From: Meconema thalassinum
Taxonomy: Eukaryota; Arthropoda; Insecta; Orthoptera; Tettigoniidae
Direction of reading: 5' to 3'
DNA: 64,000 bases
Assembly (NCBI GenBank): GCA_946902985.2
Contig: OX336397.1
Coordinates: 147,739,890-147,803,889, forward strand
Shown: positions 12,900-25,292 of the stretch, one piece after another
How the letters are laid out: the number at the start of each line of letters is the position of its first letter
Numbering within the stretch: the stretch's first letter is position 1
Position numbers and translations under genes: made by a program
Notes under the pieces: generated by a model
The model's database searches: none
Seen by the model: only the letters and a program-made list of their open reading frames with translations
Told to the model about the DNA's origin: nothing

Positions 12900-13911
12900 T
12901 TGCTGAGTTTTAATTCACCGGCCGTGAAAGCCAATATACCATCTTTTTGAAAGCCTTCATAGGGAGGTTAAGGCTGCTTGAACTTTTAGTTCTCGTAGTC
13001 AAGTGGTGCAGTTGCACCTTATATAAAGGGAGGTGGCGCGCAGTTCGTCACTCCTGTGGGGGTCCGGGCGGGGACATCAAGAGCCCGCCGATGAGCCTAA
13101 CTTGGTGTCCTAGGCGAAACCCCACACAAGACACGGCACAAACCTAGAAGAATTGCTGAGTTTTAATTCACCGGCCGTGAAAGCCAATATAACATCTTTT
13201 TTGAAGCCTTCATAGGGAGGTTAAGGCTGCTTGAACTTTTAGTTCTCGTAGTCAAGTGGTGCAGTTGCACCTTATATAAAGGGAGGTGGCGCGCAGTTCG
13301 TCACTCCTGTGGGGGTCCGGGCGGGGACACCAAGAGCCCGCTGATGAGCCTAACTTGGTGTCCTAGGCGAAACCCCACACAAGACACGGCACAAACCTAG
13401 AAGATTTGCTGAGTTTTAATTCACCGGCCGTGAAAGCCAATATACCATCTTTTTGGAAGCCTTCATAAGGAGGTTAAGGCTGCTTGAACATTTAGTTCTC
13501 GTAGTCAAGTGGTGCAGTTGCACCTTATATAAAGGGAGGTGGCGCGCAGTTCGTCACTCCTGTGGGGGTCCGGGCGGGGACACCAAGAGCCCGCCGATGA
13601 GACTAACTTGGTGTCCTAGGGGAAACCCCACACAAGACACGGCACAAACCTAGAAGAATTGCTGAGTTTTAATTCACCGGCCGTGAAAGCCAATATACCA
13701 TCTTTTTGGAAGCCTTCATAGGGAGGTTAAGGCTGCTTGAACTTTTAGTTATCGTAGTCAAGTGGTGCAGTTGCACCTTATATAAAGGGAGGTGGCGCGC
13801 AGTTCGTAACTCCTGTGGGGGTCCGGGCGGGGACACCAAGAGCCCGCCGATGAGCCTAACTTGGTGTCCTAGGCGAAACCCCACACAAGACACGGCACAA
13901 ACCTAGAAGAA
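12900..13911 (+). repeat. Four-unit block, copied at 14,671 (offset 1,771 bp)
   Basis: The order TTTTTGAAAG with GACATCAAG, CTGATGA, CATAAGG with GAGACTAAC, and CGTAACTCC recurs seven units later at 14,671-15,682. Confidence 0.87.
13308..13379 (+). ncRNA. Hammerhead, canonical CUGAUGA core
   Basis: All pairing segments and GAAA are intact, with one bulged G in helix III. It is the duplicate of the copy at 4,708 (offset 8,600) and is itself copied at 15,079 (offset 1,771). Confidence 0.82.
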
Positions 13912-14670
13912 TTGCTGAGTTTTAATTCACCGGCCGTGAAAGCCAATATACCATCTTTTTGGAAGCCTTCATAGGGAGGTTAAGGCTGCTTGAACTTTTA
14001 GTTCTCGTAGTCAAGTGGTGCAGTTGCACCTTATATAAAGGGAGGTGGCGCGCAGTTCGTCACTCCTGTGGGGGTCCGGGCGGGGACACCAAGAGCCCGC
14101 CGATGAGCCTAACTTGGTGTCCTAGGCGAAACCCCACACAAGACACGGCACAAACCTAGAAGAATTGCTGAGTTTTAATTCACCGGCCATGAAAGCCAAT
14201 ATACCATCTTTTTGGAAGCCTTCATAGGGAGGTTTAGGCTGCTTGAACTTTTAGTTCTCGTAGTCAAGTGGTGCAGTTGCACCTTATATAAAGGGAGGTG
14301 GCGCGCAGTTCGTCACTCCTGTGGGGGTCCGGGCGGGGACACCAAGAGCCCGCCGATGACCCTAACTTGGTGTCCTAGGCGAAACCCCACACAAGACACG
14401 GCACAAACCTAGAAGAATTGCTGAGTTTTAATTCACCGGCCGTGAAAGCCAATATACCATCTTTTTGGAAGCCTTCATAGGGAGGTTAAGGCTGCTTGAA
14501 CTTTTAGTTCTCGTAGTCAAGTGGAGCAGTTGCACCTTATATAAAGGGAGGTGGCGCGCAGTTCGTCACTCCTGTGGGGGTCCGGGCGGGGACACCAAGA
14601 GCCCGCCGATGAGCCTAACTTGGTGTCCTAGGCGAAACCCCACACAAGACACGGCACAAACCTAGAAGAA

Positions 14671-15682
14671 TTGCTGAGTTTTAATTCACCGGCCGTGAAA
14701 GCCAATATACCATCTTTTTGAAAGCCTTCATAGGGAGGTTAAGGCTGCTTGAACTTTTAGTTCTCGTAGTCAAGTGGTGCAGTTGCACCTTATATAAAGG
14801 GAGGTGGCGCGCAGTTCGTCACTCCTGTGGGGGTCCGGGCGGGGACATCAAGAGCCCGCCGATGAGCCTAACTTGGTGTCCTAGGCGAAACCCCACACAA
14901 GACACGGCACAAACCTAGAAGAATTGCTGAGTTTTAATTCACAGGCCGTGAAAGCCAATATAACATCTTTTTTGAAGCCTTCATAGGGAGGTTAAGGCTG
15001 CTTGAACTTTTAGTTCTCGTAGTCAAGTGGTGCAGTTGCACCTTATATAAAGGGAGGTGGCGCGCAGTTCGTCACTCCTGTGGGGGTCCGGGCGGGGACA
15101 CCAAGAGCCCGCTGATGAGCCTAACTTGGTGTCCTAGGCGAAACCCCACACAAGACACGGCACAAACCTAGAAGAATTGCTGAGTTTTAATTCACCGGCC
15201 GTGAAAGCCAATATACCATCTTTTTGGAAGCCTTCATAAGGAGGTTAAGGCTGCTTGAACATTTAGTTCTCGTAGTCAAGTGGTGCAGTTGCACCTTATA
15301 TAAAGGGAGATGGCGCGCAGTTCGTCACTCCTGTGGGGGTCCGGGCGGGGACACCAAGAGCCCGCCGATGAGACTAACTTGGTGTCCTAGGGGAAACCCC
15401 ACACAAGACACGGCACAAACCTAGAAGAATTGCTGAGTTTTAATTCACCGGCCGTGAAAGCCAATATACCATCTTTTTGGAAGCCTTCATAGGGAGGTTA
15501 AGGCTGCTTGAACTTTTAGTTCTCGTAGTCAAGTGGTGCAGTTGCACCTTATATAAAGGGAGGTGGCGCGCAGTTCGTAACTCCTGTGGGGGTCCGGGCG
15601 GGGACACCAAGAGCCCGCCGATGAGCCTAACTTGGTGTCCTAGGCGAAACCCCACACAAGACACGGCACAAACCTAGAAGAA
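14671..15682 (+). repeat. Four-unit block, second copy
   Basis: Repeats 12,900-13,911, with small private changes such as CACAGGCCG at 14,940 and GGGAGATGG at 15,305. Confidence 0.87.
15079..15150 (+). ncRNA. Hammerhead, canonical CUGAUGA core
   Basis: Same layout as the copy at 13,308, from which it is separated by exactly seven units. GUC, helices I and II and GAAA are intact, and helix III has one bulged G. Confidence 0.82.
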
Positions 15683-18211
15683 TTGCTGAGTTTTAATTCA
15701 CCGGCCGTGAAAGCCAATATACCATCTTTTTGGAAGCCTTCATAGGGAGGTTAAGGCTGCTTGAACTTTTAGTTCTCGTAGTCAAGTGGTGCAGTTGCAC
15801 CTTATATAAAGGGAGGTGGCGCGCAGTTCGTCACTCCTGTGGGGGTCCGGGCGGGGACACCAAGAGCCCGCCGATGAGCCTAACTTGGTGTCCTAGGCGA
15901 AACCCCACACAAGACACGGCACAAACCTAGAAGAATTGCTGAGTTTTAATTCACCGGCCGTGAAAGCCAATATACCATCTTTTTGGAAGCCTTCATAGGG
16001 AGGTTAAGGCTGCTTGAACTTTTAGTTCTCGTAGTCAAGTGGTGCAGTTGCACCTTATATAAAGGGAGGTGGCGCGCAGTTCGTCACTCCTGTGGGGGTC
16101 CGGGCGGGGACACCAAGAGCCCGCCGATGAGCCTAACTTGGTGTCCTAGGCGAAACCCCACACAAGACACGGCACAAACCTAGAAGAATTGCTGAGTTTT
16201 AATTCACCGGCCGTGAAAGCCAATATACCATCTTTTTGGAAGCCTTCATAGGGAGGTTAAGGCTGCTTGAACTTTTAGTTCTCGTAGTCAAGTGGTGCAG
16301 TTGCACCTTATATAAAGGGAGGTGGCGCGCAGTTCGTCACTCCTGTGGGGGTCCGGGCGGGGACACCAAGAGCCCGCCGATGACCCTAAATTGGTGTCCT
16401 AGGCGAAACCCCACACAAGACACGGCACAAACCTAGAAGAATTGCTGAGTTTTAATTCACCGGCCGTGAAAGCCAATATACCATCTTTTTGGAAGCCTTC
16501 ATAGGGAGGTTAAGGCTGCTTGAACTTTTAGTTCTCGTAGGCAAGTGGAGCAGTTGCACCTTATATAAAGGGAGGTGGCGCGCAGTTCGTCACTCCTGTG
16601 GGGGTCCGGGCGGGGACACCAAGAGCCCGCCGATGAGCCTAACTTGGTGTCCTAGGCGAAACCCCACACAAGACACGGCACAAACCTAGAAGAATTGCTG
16701 AGTTTTAATTCACCGGCCGTGAAAGCCAATATACCATCTTTTTGGAAGCCTTCATAGGGAGGTTAAGGCTGCTTGAACTTTTAGTTCTCGTAATCAAGAG
16801 GTGCAGTTGCACCATATATAAAGGGAGGTGGCGCGCAGTTCGTCACTCCTGTGGCGGTCCGGGCGGGGACACCAAGAGCCCGCCGATGAGCCTAACTTGG
16901 TGTCCTAGGCGAAACCCCACACAAGACACGGCACAAACCTAGAAGAATTGCTGAGTTTTAATTCACCGGCCGTGAAAGCCAATATACCATCTTTTTGAAA
17001 GCCTTCATAGGGAGGTTAAGGCTGCTTGAACTTTTAGTTCTCGTAGTCAAGTGGTGCAGTTGCACCTTATATAAAGGGAGGTGGCGCGCAGTTCGTCACC
17101 CCTGTGGGGGTCCGGGCGGGGACACCAAGAGCCCGCCGATGAGCCTAACTTGGTGTCCTAGGCGAAGCCCCACACAAGACACGGCACAAACCTAGAAGAA
17201 TTGCTGAGTTTTAATTCAGCGGCCGTGAAAACCAATATACCATCTTTTTTGAAGCCTTCATAGGGAGGTTAAGGCTGCTTGAAATTTAGTTCTCGTAGTC
17301 AAGTGGTGCAGTTGCACCTTATATAAAGGGAGGTGGCGCGCAGTTCGTCACTCCTGTGGGGGTCCGGGCGGGGACACCAAGAGCCCGCCGATGAGCCTAA
17401 CTTGGTGTCCTAGGCGAAACCCCACACAAGACACGGCACAAACCTAGAAGAATTGCTGAGTTTTAATTCACCGGCCGTGAAAGCCAATATACCATCTTTT
17501 TGGAAGCCTTCATAGGGAGGTTAAGGCTGCTTGAACTTTTAGTTCTCGTAGTCAAGTGGTGCAGTTGCACCTTATATAAAGGGAGGTGGCGCGCAGTTCG
17601 TCACTCCTGTGGGGGTCCGGGCGGGGACACCAAGAGCCCGCCGATGAGCCTAACTTGGTGTCCTAGGCGAAACCCCACACAAGACACGGCACAAACCTAG
17701 AAGAATTGCTGAGTTTTAATTCACCGGCCGTGAAAGCCAATATACCATCTTTTTGGAAGCCTTCATAGGGAGGTTAAGGCTGCTTGAACTTTTAGTTCCC
17801 GTAGTCAAGTGGTGCAGTTGCACCTTATATAAAGGGAGGTGGCGCGCAGTTCGTCACTCCTGTGGGGGTCCGGGCGGGGACACCAAGAGCCCGCCGATGA
17901 GCCTAACTTGGTGTCCTAGGCGAAACCCCACACAAGACACGGCACAAACCTAGAAGAATTGCTGAGTTTTAATTCACCGGCCGTGAAAGCCAATATACCA
18001 TCTTTTTGGTAGCCTTCATAGGGAGGTTAAGGCTGCTTGAACTTTTAGTTCTCGTAGTCAAGTGGTGCAGTTGCACCTTATATAAAGGGAGGTGGCGCGC
18101 AGTTCGTCACTCCTGTGGGGGTCCGGGCGGGGACACCAAGAGCCCGCCGATGACCCTAACTTGGTGTCCTAGGCGAAACCCCACACAAGACACGGCACAA
18201 ACCTAGAAGAA

Positions 18212-21200
18212 TTGCTGAGTTTTAATTCACCGGCCGTGAAAGCCAATATACCATCTTTTCGGAAGCCTTCATAGGGAGGTTAAGGCTGCTTGAACTTTTA
18301 GTTCTCGTAGTCAAGTGGAGCAGTTGCACCTTATATAAAGGGAGGTGGCGCGCAGTTCGTCACTCCTGTGGGGGTCCGGGCGGGGACACCAAGAGCCCGC
18401 CGATGAGCCTAACTTGGTGTCCTAGGCGAAACCCCACACAAGACACGGCACAAACCTAGAAGAATTGCTGAGTTTTAATTCACCGGCCGTGAAAGCCAAT
18501 ATACCATCTTTTTGGAAGCCTTCATAGGGAGGTTAAGGCTGCTTGAACTTTTAGTTCTCGTAGTCAAGAGGTGCAGTTGCACCTTATATAAAGGGAGGTG
18601 GCGCGCAGTTCGTCACTCCTGTGGCGGTCCGGGCGGGGACACCAAGAGCCCGCCGATGACCCTAACTTGGTGTCCTAGGCGAAACCCCACACAAGACACG
18701 GCACAAACCTAGAAGAATTGCTGAGTTTTAATTCACCGGCCGTGAAAGCCAATATACCATCTTTTCGGAAGTCTTCATAGGGAGGTTAAGGCTGCTTGAA
18801 CTTTTAGTTCTCGTAGTCAAGTGGAGCAGTTGCACCTTATATAAAGGGAGGTGGCGCGCAGTTCGTCACTCCTGTGGGGGTCCGGGCGGGGACACCAAGA
18901 GCCCGCCGATGAGCCTAACTTGGTGTCCTAGGCGAAACCCCACACAAGACACGGCACAAACCTAGAAGAATTGCTGAGTTTTAATTCACCGGCCGTGAAA
19001 GCCAATATACCATCTTTTTGGAATCCTTCATAGGGAGGTTAAGGCTGCTTGAACTTTTAGTTCTCGTAGTCAAGAGGTGCAGTTGCACCTTATATAAAGG
19101 GAGGTGGCGCGCAGTTCGTCACTCCTGTGGCGGTCCGGGCGGGGACACCAAGAGCCCGCCGATGAGCCTAAATTGGTGTCCTAGGCGAAACCCCACACAA
19201 GACACGGCACAAACCTAGAAGAATTGCTGAGTTTTAATTCACCGGCCGTGAAAGCCAATATACCATCTTTTTGGAAGCCTTCATAGGGAGGTTAAGGCTG
19301 CTTGAACTTTTAGTTCTCGTAGTCAAGTGGTGCAGTTGCACCTTATATAAAGGGGAGTGGCGCGCAGTTCGTCACTCCTGTGGGGGTCCGGGCGGGGACA
19401 CCAAGAGCCCGCCGATGAGCCTAACTTGGTGTCCTAGGCGAAACCCCACACAAGACACGGCACAAACCTAGAAGAATTGCTGAGTTTTAATTCACCGGCC
19501 GTGAAAGCCAATATACCATCTTTTTGGAAGCCTTCATAGGGAGGTTAAGGCTGCTTGAACTTTTAGTTCTCGTAGTCAAGTGGTGCAGTTGCACCTTATA
19601 TAATGGGAGGTGGCGCGCAGTTCGTCACTCCTGTGGGGGTCCGGGCAGGGACACCAAGAGCCCGCCGATGAGCCTAACTTGGTGTCCTAGGCGAAACCCC
19701 ACACAAGACACGGCACAAACCTAGAAGAATTGCTGAGTTTTAATTCACCGGGCGTGAAAGCCAATATACCATCTTTTTGGAAGCCTTCATAGGGAGGTTA
19801 AGGCTGCTTGAACTTTTAGTTCTCGTAGTCAAGTGGAGCAGTTGCACCTTATATAAAGGGAGGTGGCGCGCAGTTCGTCACTACTGTGGGGGTCCGGGCG
19901 GGGACACCAAGAGCCCGCCGATGAGCCTAACTTGGTGTCCTAGGCGAAACCCCACACAAGACACGGCACAAACCTAGAAGAATTGCTGAGTTTTAATTCA
20001 CCGGCCGTGAAAGCCAATATACCATCTTTTTGGAAGCCTTCATAGGGAGGTTAAGGCTGCTTGAACTTTTAGTTCTCGTAGTCAAGAGGTGCAGTTGCAC
20101 CTTATATCAAGGGAGGTGGCGCGCAGTTCGTCACTCCCGTTGCGGTCCGGGCGGGGACACCAAGAGCCCGCCGATGAGCCTAACTTGGTGTCCTAGGCGA
20201 AACCCCACACAAGACACGGCACAAACCTAGAAGAATTGCTGAGTTTTAATTCACCGGCCGTGAAAGCCAATATACCATCTTTTTGAAAGCCTTCATAGGG
20301 AGGTTAAGGCTGCTTGAACTTTTAGTTCTCGTAGTCAAGTGGTGCAGTTGCACCTTATATAAAGGAAGGTGGCGAGCAGTTCGTCACTCCCGTGGGGGTC
20401 CGGGCGGGGACACCAAGAGCCCGCCGATGAGCCTAACTTGGTGTCCTAGGCGAAACCCCACACAAGACACGGCACAAACCTAGAAGAATTGCTGAGTTTT
20501 AATTCAGCGGCCGTGAAAGCCAATATACCATCTTTTTGGAAGCCTTCATAGGGAGGTTAAGGCTGCTTGAAATTTAGTTCTCGTAGTCAAGTGGTGCAGT
20601 TGCACCTTATATAAAGGGAGGTGGCGCGCAGTTCGTCACTCCTGTGGGGGTCCGGGCGGGGACACCAAGAGCCCGCCGATGAGCCTAACTTGGTGTCCTA
20701 GGCGAAACCCCACACAAGACACGGCACAAACCTAGAAGAATTGCTGAGTTTTAATTCACCGGCCGTGAAAGCCAATATACCATCTTTTTGGAAGCCTTCA
20801 TAGGGAGGTTAAGGCTGCTTGAACTTTTAGTTCTCGTAGTCAAGTGGTGCAGTTGCACCTTATATAAAGGGAGGTGGCGCGCAGTTCGTCACTCCTGTGG
20901 GGGTCCGGGCGGGGACACCAAGAGCCCGCCGATGAGCCTAAATTGGTGTCCTAGGCGAAACCCCACACAAGACACGGCACAAACCTAGAAGAATTGCTGA
21001 GTTTTAATTCACCGGCCGTGAAAGCCAATATACCATCTTTTTGGAAGCCTTCATAGGGAGGTTAAGGCTGCTTGAACTTTTAGTTCTCGTAGTCAAGTGG
21101 TGCAGTTGCACCTTATATAAAGGGAGGTGGCGCGCAGTTCGTCACTCCTGTGGCGGTCCGGGCGGGGACACCAAGAGCCCGCCGATGAGCCTAACTTGGT

Positions 21201-22257
21201 GTCCTAGGCGAAACCCCACACAAGACACGGCACAAACCTAGAAGAATTGCTGAGTTTTAATTCACCGGCCGTGAAAGCCAATATGCCATCTTTTTGGAAG
21301 CCTTCATAGGGAGGTTAAGGCTGCTTGAACTTTTAGTTCTCGTAGTCAAGTGGTGCAGTTGCACCTTATATAAAGGGAGGTGGCGCGCAGTTCGTCACTC
21401 CTGGGGGGTCCGGGCGGGGACACCAAGAGCCCGCCGATGAGCCTAACTTGGTGTCCTAGGCGAAACCCCACACAAGATACGGCACAAACCTAGTAGAATT
21501 GCTGAGTTTTAATTCACCGGCCGTGAAAGCCAATATACCATCTTTTTGGAAGCCTTCATAGGGAGGTTAAGGCTGCTTGAACTTTTAGTTCTCGTAGTCA
21601 AGTGGAGCAGTTGCACCTTATATAAAGGGAGGTGGCGCGCAGTTCGTCACTCCTGTGGGGGTCCGGGCGGGGACACCAAGAGCCCGCCGATGAGCCTAAC
21701 TTGGTGTCCTAGGCGAAACCCCACACAAGACACGGCACAAACCTAGAAGAATTGCTGAGTTTTAATTCACCGGCCGTGAAAGCCAATATACCATCTTTTT
21801 GGAAGCCTTCATAGGGAGGTTAAGGCTGCTTGAACTTTTAGTTCTCGTAGTCAAGAGGTGCAGTTGCACCTTATATAAAGGGAGGTGGCGCGCAGTTCGT
21901 CACTCCTGTGGCGGTCCGGGCGGGGACACCAAGAGCCCGCCGATGAGCCTAACTTGGTGTCCTAGGCGAAACCCCACACAAGACACGGCACAAACCTAGA
22001 AGAATTGCTGAGTTTTAATTCACCGGCCGCGAAAGCCAATATACCATCTTTTTGAAAGCCTTCATAGGGAGGTTAAGGCTGCTTGAACTTTTAGTTCTCG
22101 TAGTCAAGTGGTGCAGTTGCACCTTATATAAAGGGAGGTGGCGCGCAGTTCGTCAGTCCTGTGGGGGTCCGGGCGGGGACACCAAGAGCCCGCCGATGAG
22201 CCTAACTTGGTGTCCTAGGCGAAACCCCACACAAGACACGGCACAAACCTAGAAGAA
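18212..22257 (+). repeat. 28-unit higher-order repeat, left copy (period ~7,081 bp)
   Basis: Variant order (CTTTTCGG; GGCGGTCC with GATGACCC; TATATAATG with GCAGGGAC; CCGGGCGTG; TATATCAAG with CACTCCCGT; TTTTTGAAAG; TTCAGCGG) recurs from 25,293. After 21,247 the offset drops by one unit to about 6,830, marked by AAGATACGG with CCTAGTAG and CCGCGAAAG with GTCAGTCC. Confidence 0.88.
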
Positions 22258-25200
22258 TTGCTGAGTTTTAATTCACCGGCCGTGAAAGCCAATATAGCAT
22301 CTTTTTTGAAGCCTTCATAGGGAGGTTAAGGCTGCTTGAACTTTTAGTTCTCGTAGTCAAGTGGTGCAGTTGCACCTTATATAAAGGGAGGTGGCGCGCA
22401 GTTCGTCACTCCTGTGGGGGTCCGGGCGGGGACACCAAGAGCCCACCGATGACCCTAACTTGGTGTCCTAGGCGAAACCCCACACAAGACACGGCACAAA
22501 CCTAGAAGAATTGCTGAGTTTTAATTCACCGGCCGTGAAAGCCAATATACCATCTTTTCGGAAGCCTTCATAGGGAGGTTAAGGCTGCTTGAACTTTTAG
22601 TTCTCGTAGTCAAGTGGAGCAGTTGCACCTTATATAAAGGGAGGTGGCGCGCAGTTCGTCACTCCTGTGGGGGTCCGGGCGGGGACACCAAGAGCCCGCC
22701 GATGAGCCTAACTTGGTGTCCTAGGCGAAACCCCACACAAGACACGGCACAAACCTAGAAGAATTGCTGAGTTTTAATTCACCGGCCGTGAAAGCCAATA
22801 TGCCATCTTTTTGGAAGCCTTCATAGGGAGGTTAAGGCTGCTTGAACTTTTAGTTCTCGTAGTCAAGTGGTGCAGTTGCACCTTATATAAAGGGAGGTGG
22901 CGCGCAGTTCGTCACTCCTGGGGGGTCCGGGCGGGGACACCAAGAGCCCGCCGATGAGCCTAACTTGGTGTCCTAGGCGAAACCCCACACAAGATACGGC
23001 ACAAACCTAGTAGAATTGCTGAGTTTTAATTCACCGGCCGTGAAAGCCAATATACCATCTTTTTGGAAGCCTTCATAGGGAGGTTAAGGCTGCTTGAACT
23101 TTTAGTTCTCGTAGTCAAGTGGAGCAGTTGCACCTTATATAAAGGGAGGTGGCGCGCAGTTCGTCACTCCTGTGGGGGTCCGGGCGGGGACACCAAGAGC
23201 CCGCCGATGAGCCTAACTTGGTGTCCTAGGCGAAACCCCACACAAGACACGGCACAAACCTAGAAGAATTGCTGAGTTTTAATTCACCGGCCGTGAAAGC
23301 CAATATACCATCTTTTTGGAAGCCTTCATAGGGAGGTTAAGGCTGCTTGAACTTTTAGTTCTCGTAGTCAAGAGGTGCAGTTGCACCTTATATAAAGGGA
23401 GGTGGCGCGCAGTTCGTCACTCCTGTGGCGGTCCGGGCGGGGACACCAAGAGCCCGCCGATGAGCCTAACTTGGTGTCCTAGGCGAAACCCCACACAAGA
23501 CACGGCACAAACCTAGAAGAATTGCTGAGTTTTAATTCACCGGCCGCGAAAGCCAATATACCATCTTTTTGAAAGCCTTCATAGGGAGGTTAAGGCTGCT
23601 TGAACTTTTAGTTCTCGTAGTCAAGTGGTGCAGTTGCACCTTATATAAAGGGAGGTGGCGCGCAGTTCGTCAGTCCTGTGGGGGTCCGGGCGGGGACACC
23701 AAGAGCCCGCCGATGAGCCTAACTTGGTGTCCTAGGCGAAACCCCACACAAGACACGGCACAAACCTAGAAGAATTGCTGAGTTTTAATTCACCGGCCGT
23801 GAAAGCCAATATAGCATCTTTTTTGAAGCCTTCATAGGGAGGTTAAGGCTGCTTGAACTTTTAGTTCTCGTAGTCAAGTGGTGCAGTTGCACCTTATATA
23901 AAGGGAGGTGGCGCGCAGTTCGTCACTCCTGTGGGGGTCCGGGCGGGGACACCAAGAGCCCGCCGATGAGCCTAACTTGGTGTCCTAGGCGAAACCCCAC
24001 ACAAGACACGGCACAAACCTAGAAGAATTGCTGAGTTTTAATTCACCGGCCGTGAAAGCCAATATACCATCTTTTTGGAAGCCTTCATAGGGAGGTTAAG
24101 GCTGCTTGAACTTTTAGTTCTCGTAGTCAAGTGGTGCAGTTGCACCTTATATAAAGGGAGGTGGCGCGCAGTTCGTCACTCCTGTGGGGGTCCGGGCGGG
24201 GACACCAAGAGCCCGCCGATGAGCCTAACTTGGTGTCCTAGGCGAAACCCCACACAAGATACGGCACAAACCTAGTAGAATTGCTGAGTTTTAATTCACC
24301 GGCCGTGAAAGCCAATATACCATCTTTTTGGAAGCCTTCATAGGGAGGTTAAGGCTGCTTGAACTTTTAGTTCTCGTAGTCAAGTGGAGCAGTTGCACCT
24401 TATATAAAGGGAGGTGGCGCGCAGTTCGTCACTCCTGTGGGGGTCCGGGCGGGGACACCAAGAGCCCGCCGATGAGCCTAACTTGGTGTCCTAGGCGAAA
24501 CCCCACACAAGACACGGCACAAACCTAGAAGAATTGCTGAGTTTTAATTCACCGGCCGTGAAAGCCAATATACCATCTTTTTGGAAGCCTTCATAGGGAG
24601 GTTAAGGCTGCTTGAACTTTTAGTTCTCGTAGTCAAGAGGTGCAGTTGCACCTTATATAAAGGGAGGTGGCGCGCAGTTCGTCACTCCTGTGGCGGTCCG
24701 GGCGGGGACACCAAGAGCCCGCCGATGAGCCTAACTTGGTGTCCTAGGCGAAACCCCACACAAGACACGGCACAAACCTAGAAGAATTGCTGAGTTTTAA
24801 TTCACCGGCCGCGAAAGCCAATATACCATCTTTTTGAAAGCCTTCATAGGGAGGTTAAGGCTGCTTGAACTTTTAGTTCTCGTAGTCAAGTGGTGCAGTT
24901 GCACCTTATATAAAGGGAGGTGGCGCGCAGTTCGTCAGTCCTGTGGGGGTCCGGGCGGGGACACCAAGAGCCCGCCGATGAGCCTAACTTGGTGTCCTAG
25001 GCGAAACCCCACACAAGACACGGCACAAACCTAGAAGAATTGCTGAGTTTTAATTCACCGGCCGTGAAAGCCAATACAGCATCTTTTTTGAAGCCTTCAT
25101 AGGGAGGTTAAGGCTGCTTGAACTTTTAGTTCTCGTAGTCAAGTGGTGCAGTTGCACCTTATATAAAGGGAGGTGGCGCGCAGTTCGTCACTCCTGTGGG

Positions 25201-25286
25201 GGTCCGGGCGGGGACACCAAGAGCCCACCGATGACCCTAACTTGGTGTCCTAGGCGAAACCCCACACAAGACACGGCACAAACCTA
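21247..25286 (+). repeat. Threefold local block (periods 1,517 and 1,265 bp)
   Basis: The run AAGATACGG with CCTAGTAG, GTGGAGCAG, AAGAGGTGCAG with GGCGGTCC, TTTTTGAAAG with GTCAGTCC, then an AGCATCTTTTTTG monomer occurs three times, starting near 21,247, 22,764 and 24,028. The second copy begins six units and the third eleven units after the first. Confidence 0.87.
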
Positions 25287-25292
25287 GAAGAA

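Larger units (their letters stand above)
8854..13911 (+). repeat. 35-unit higher-order repeat, right copy
   Basis: It repeats the monomer order of 1-5,311, including the 82-codon open-frame variant with CAATATTACC at 11,668 and the GGGGAAACCCC and TTATCGTAG marks near 13,620-13,750. It has diverged from the left copy by scattered single bases, such as TGTAACGG at 9,010, so it is older than the 5.3-kb duplication. Confidence 0.9.
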
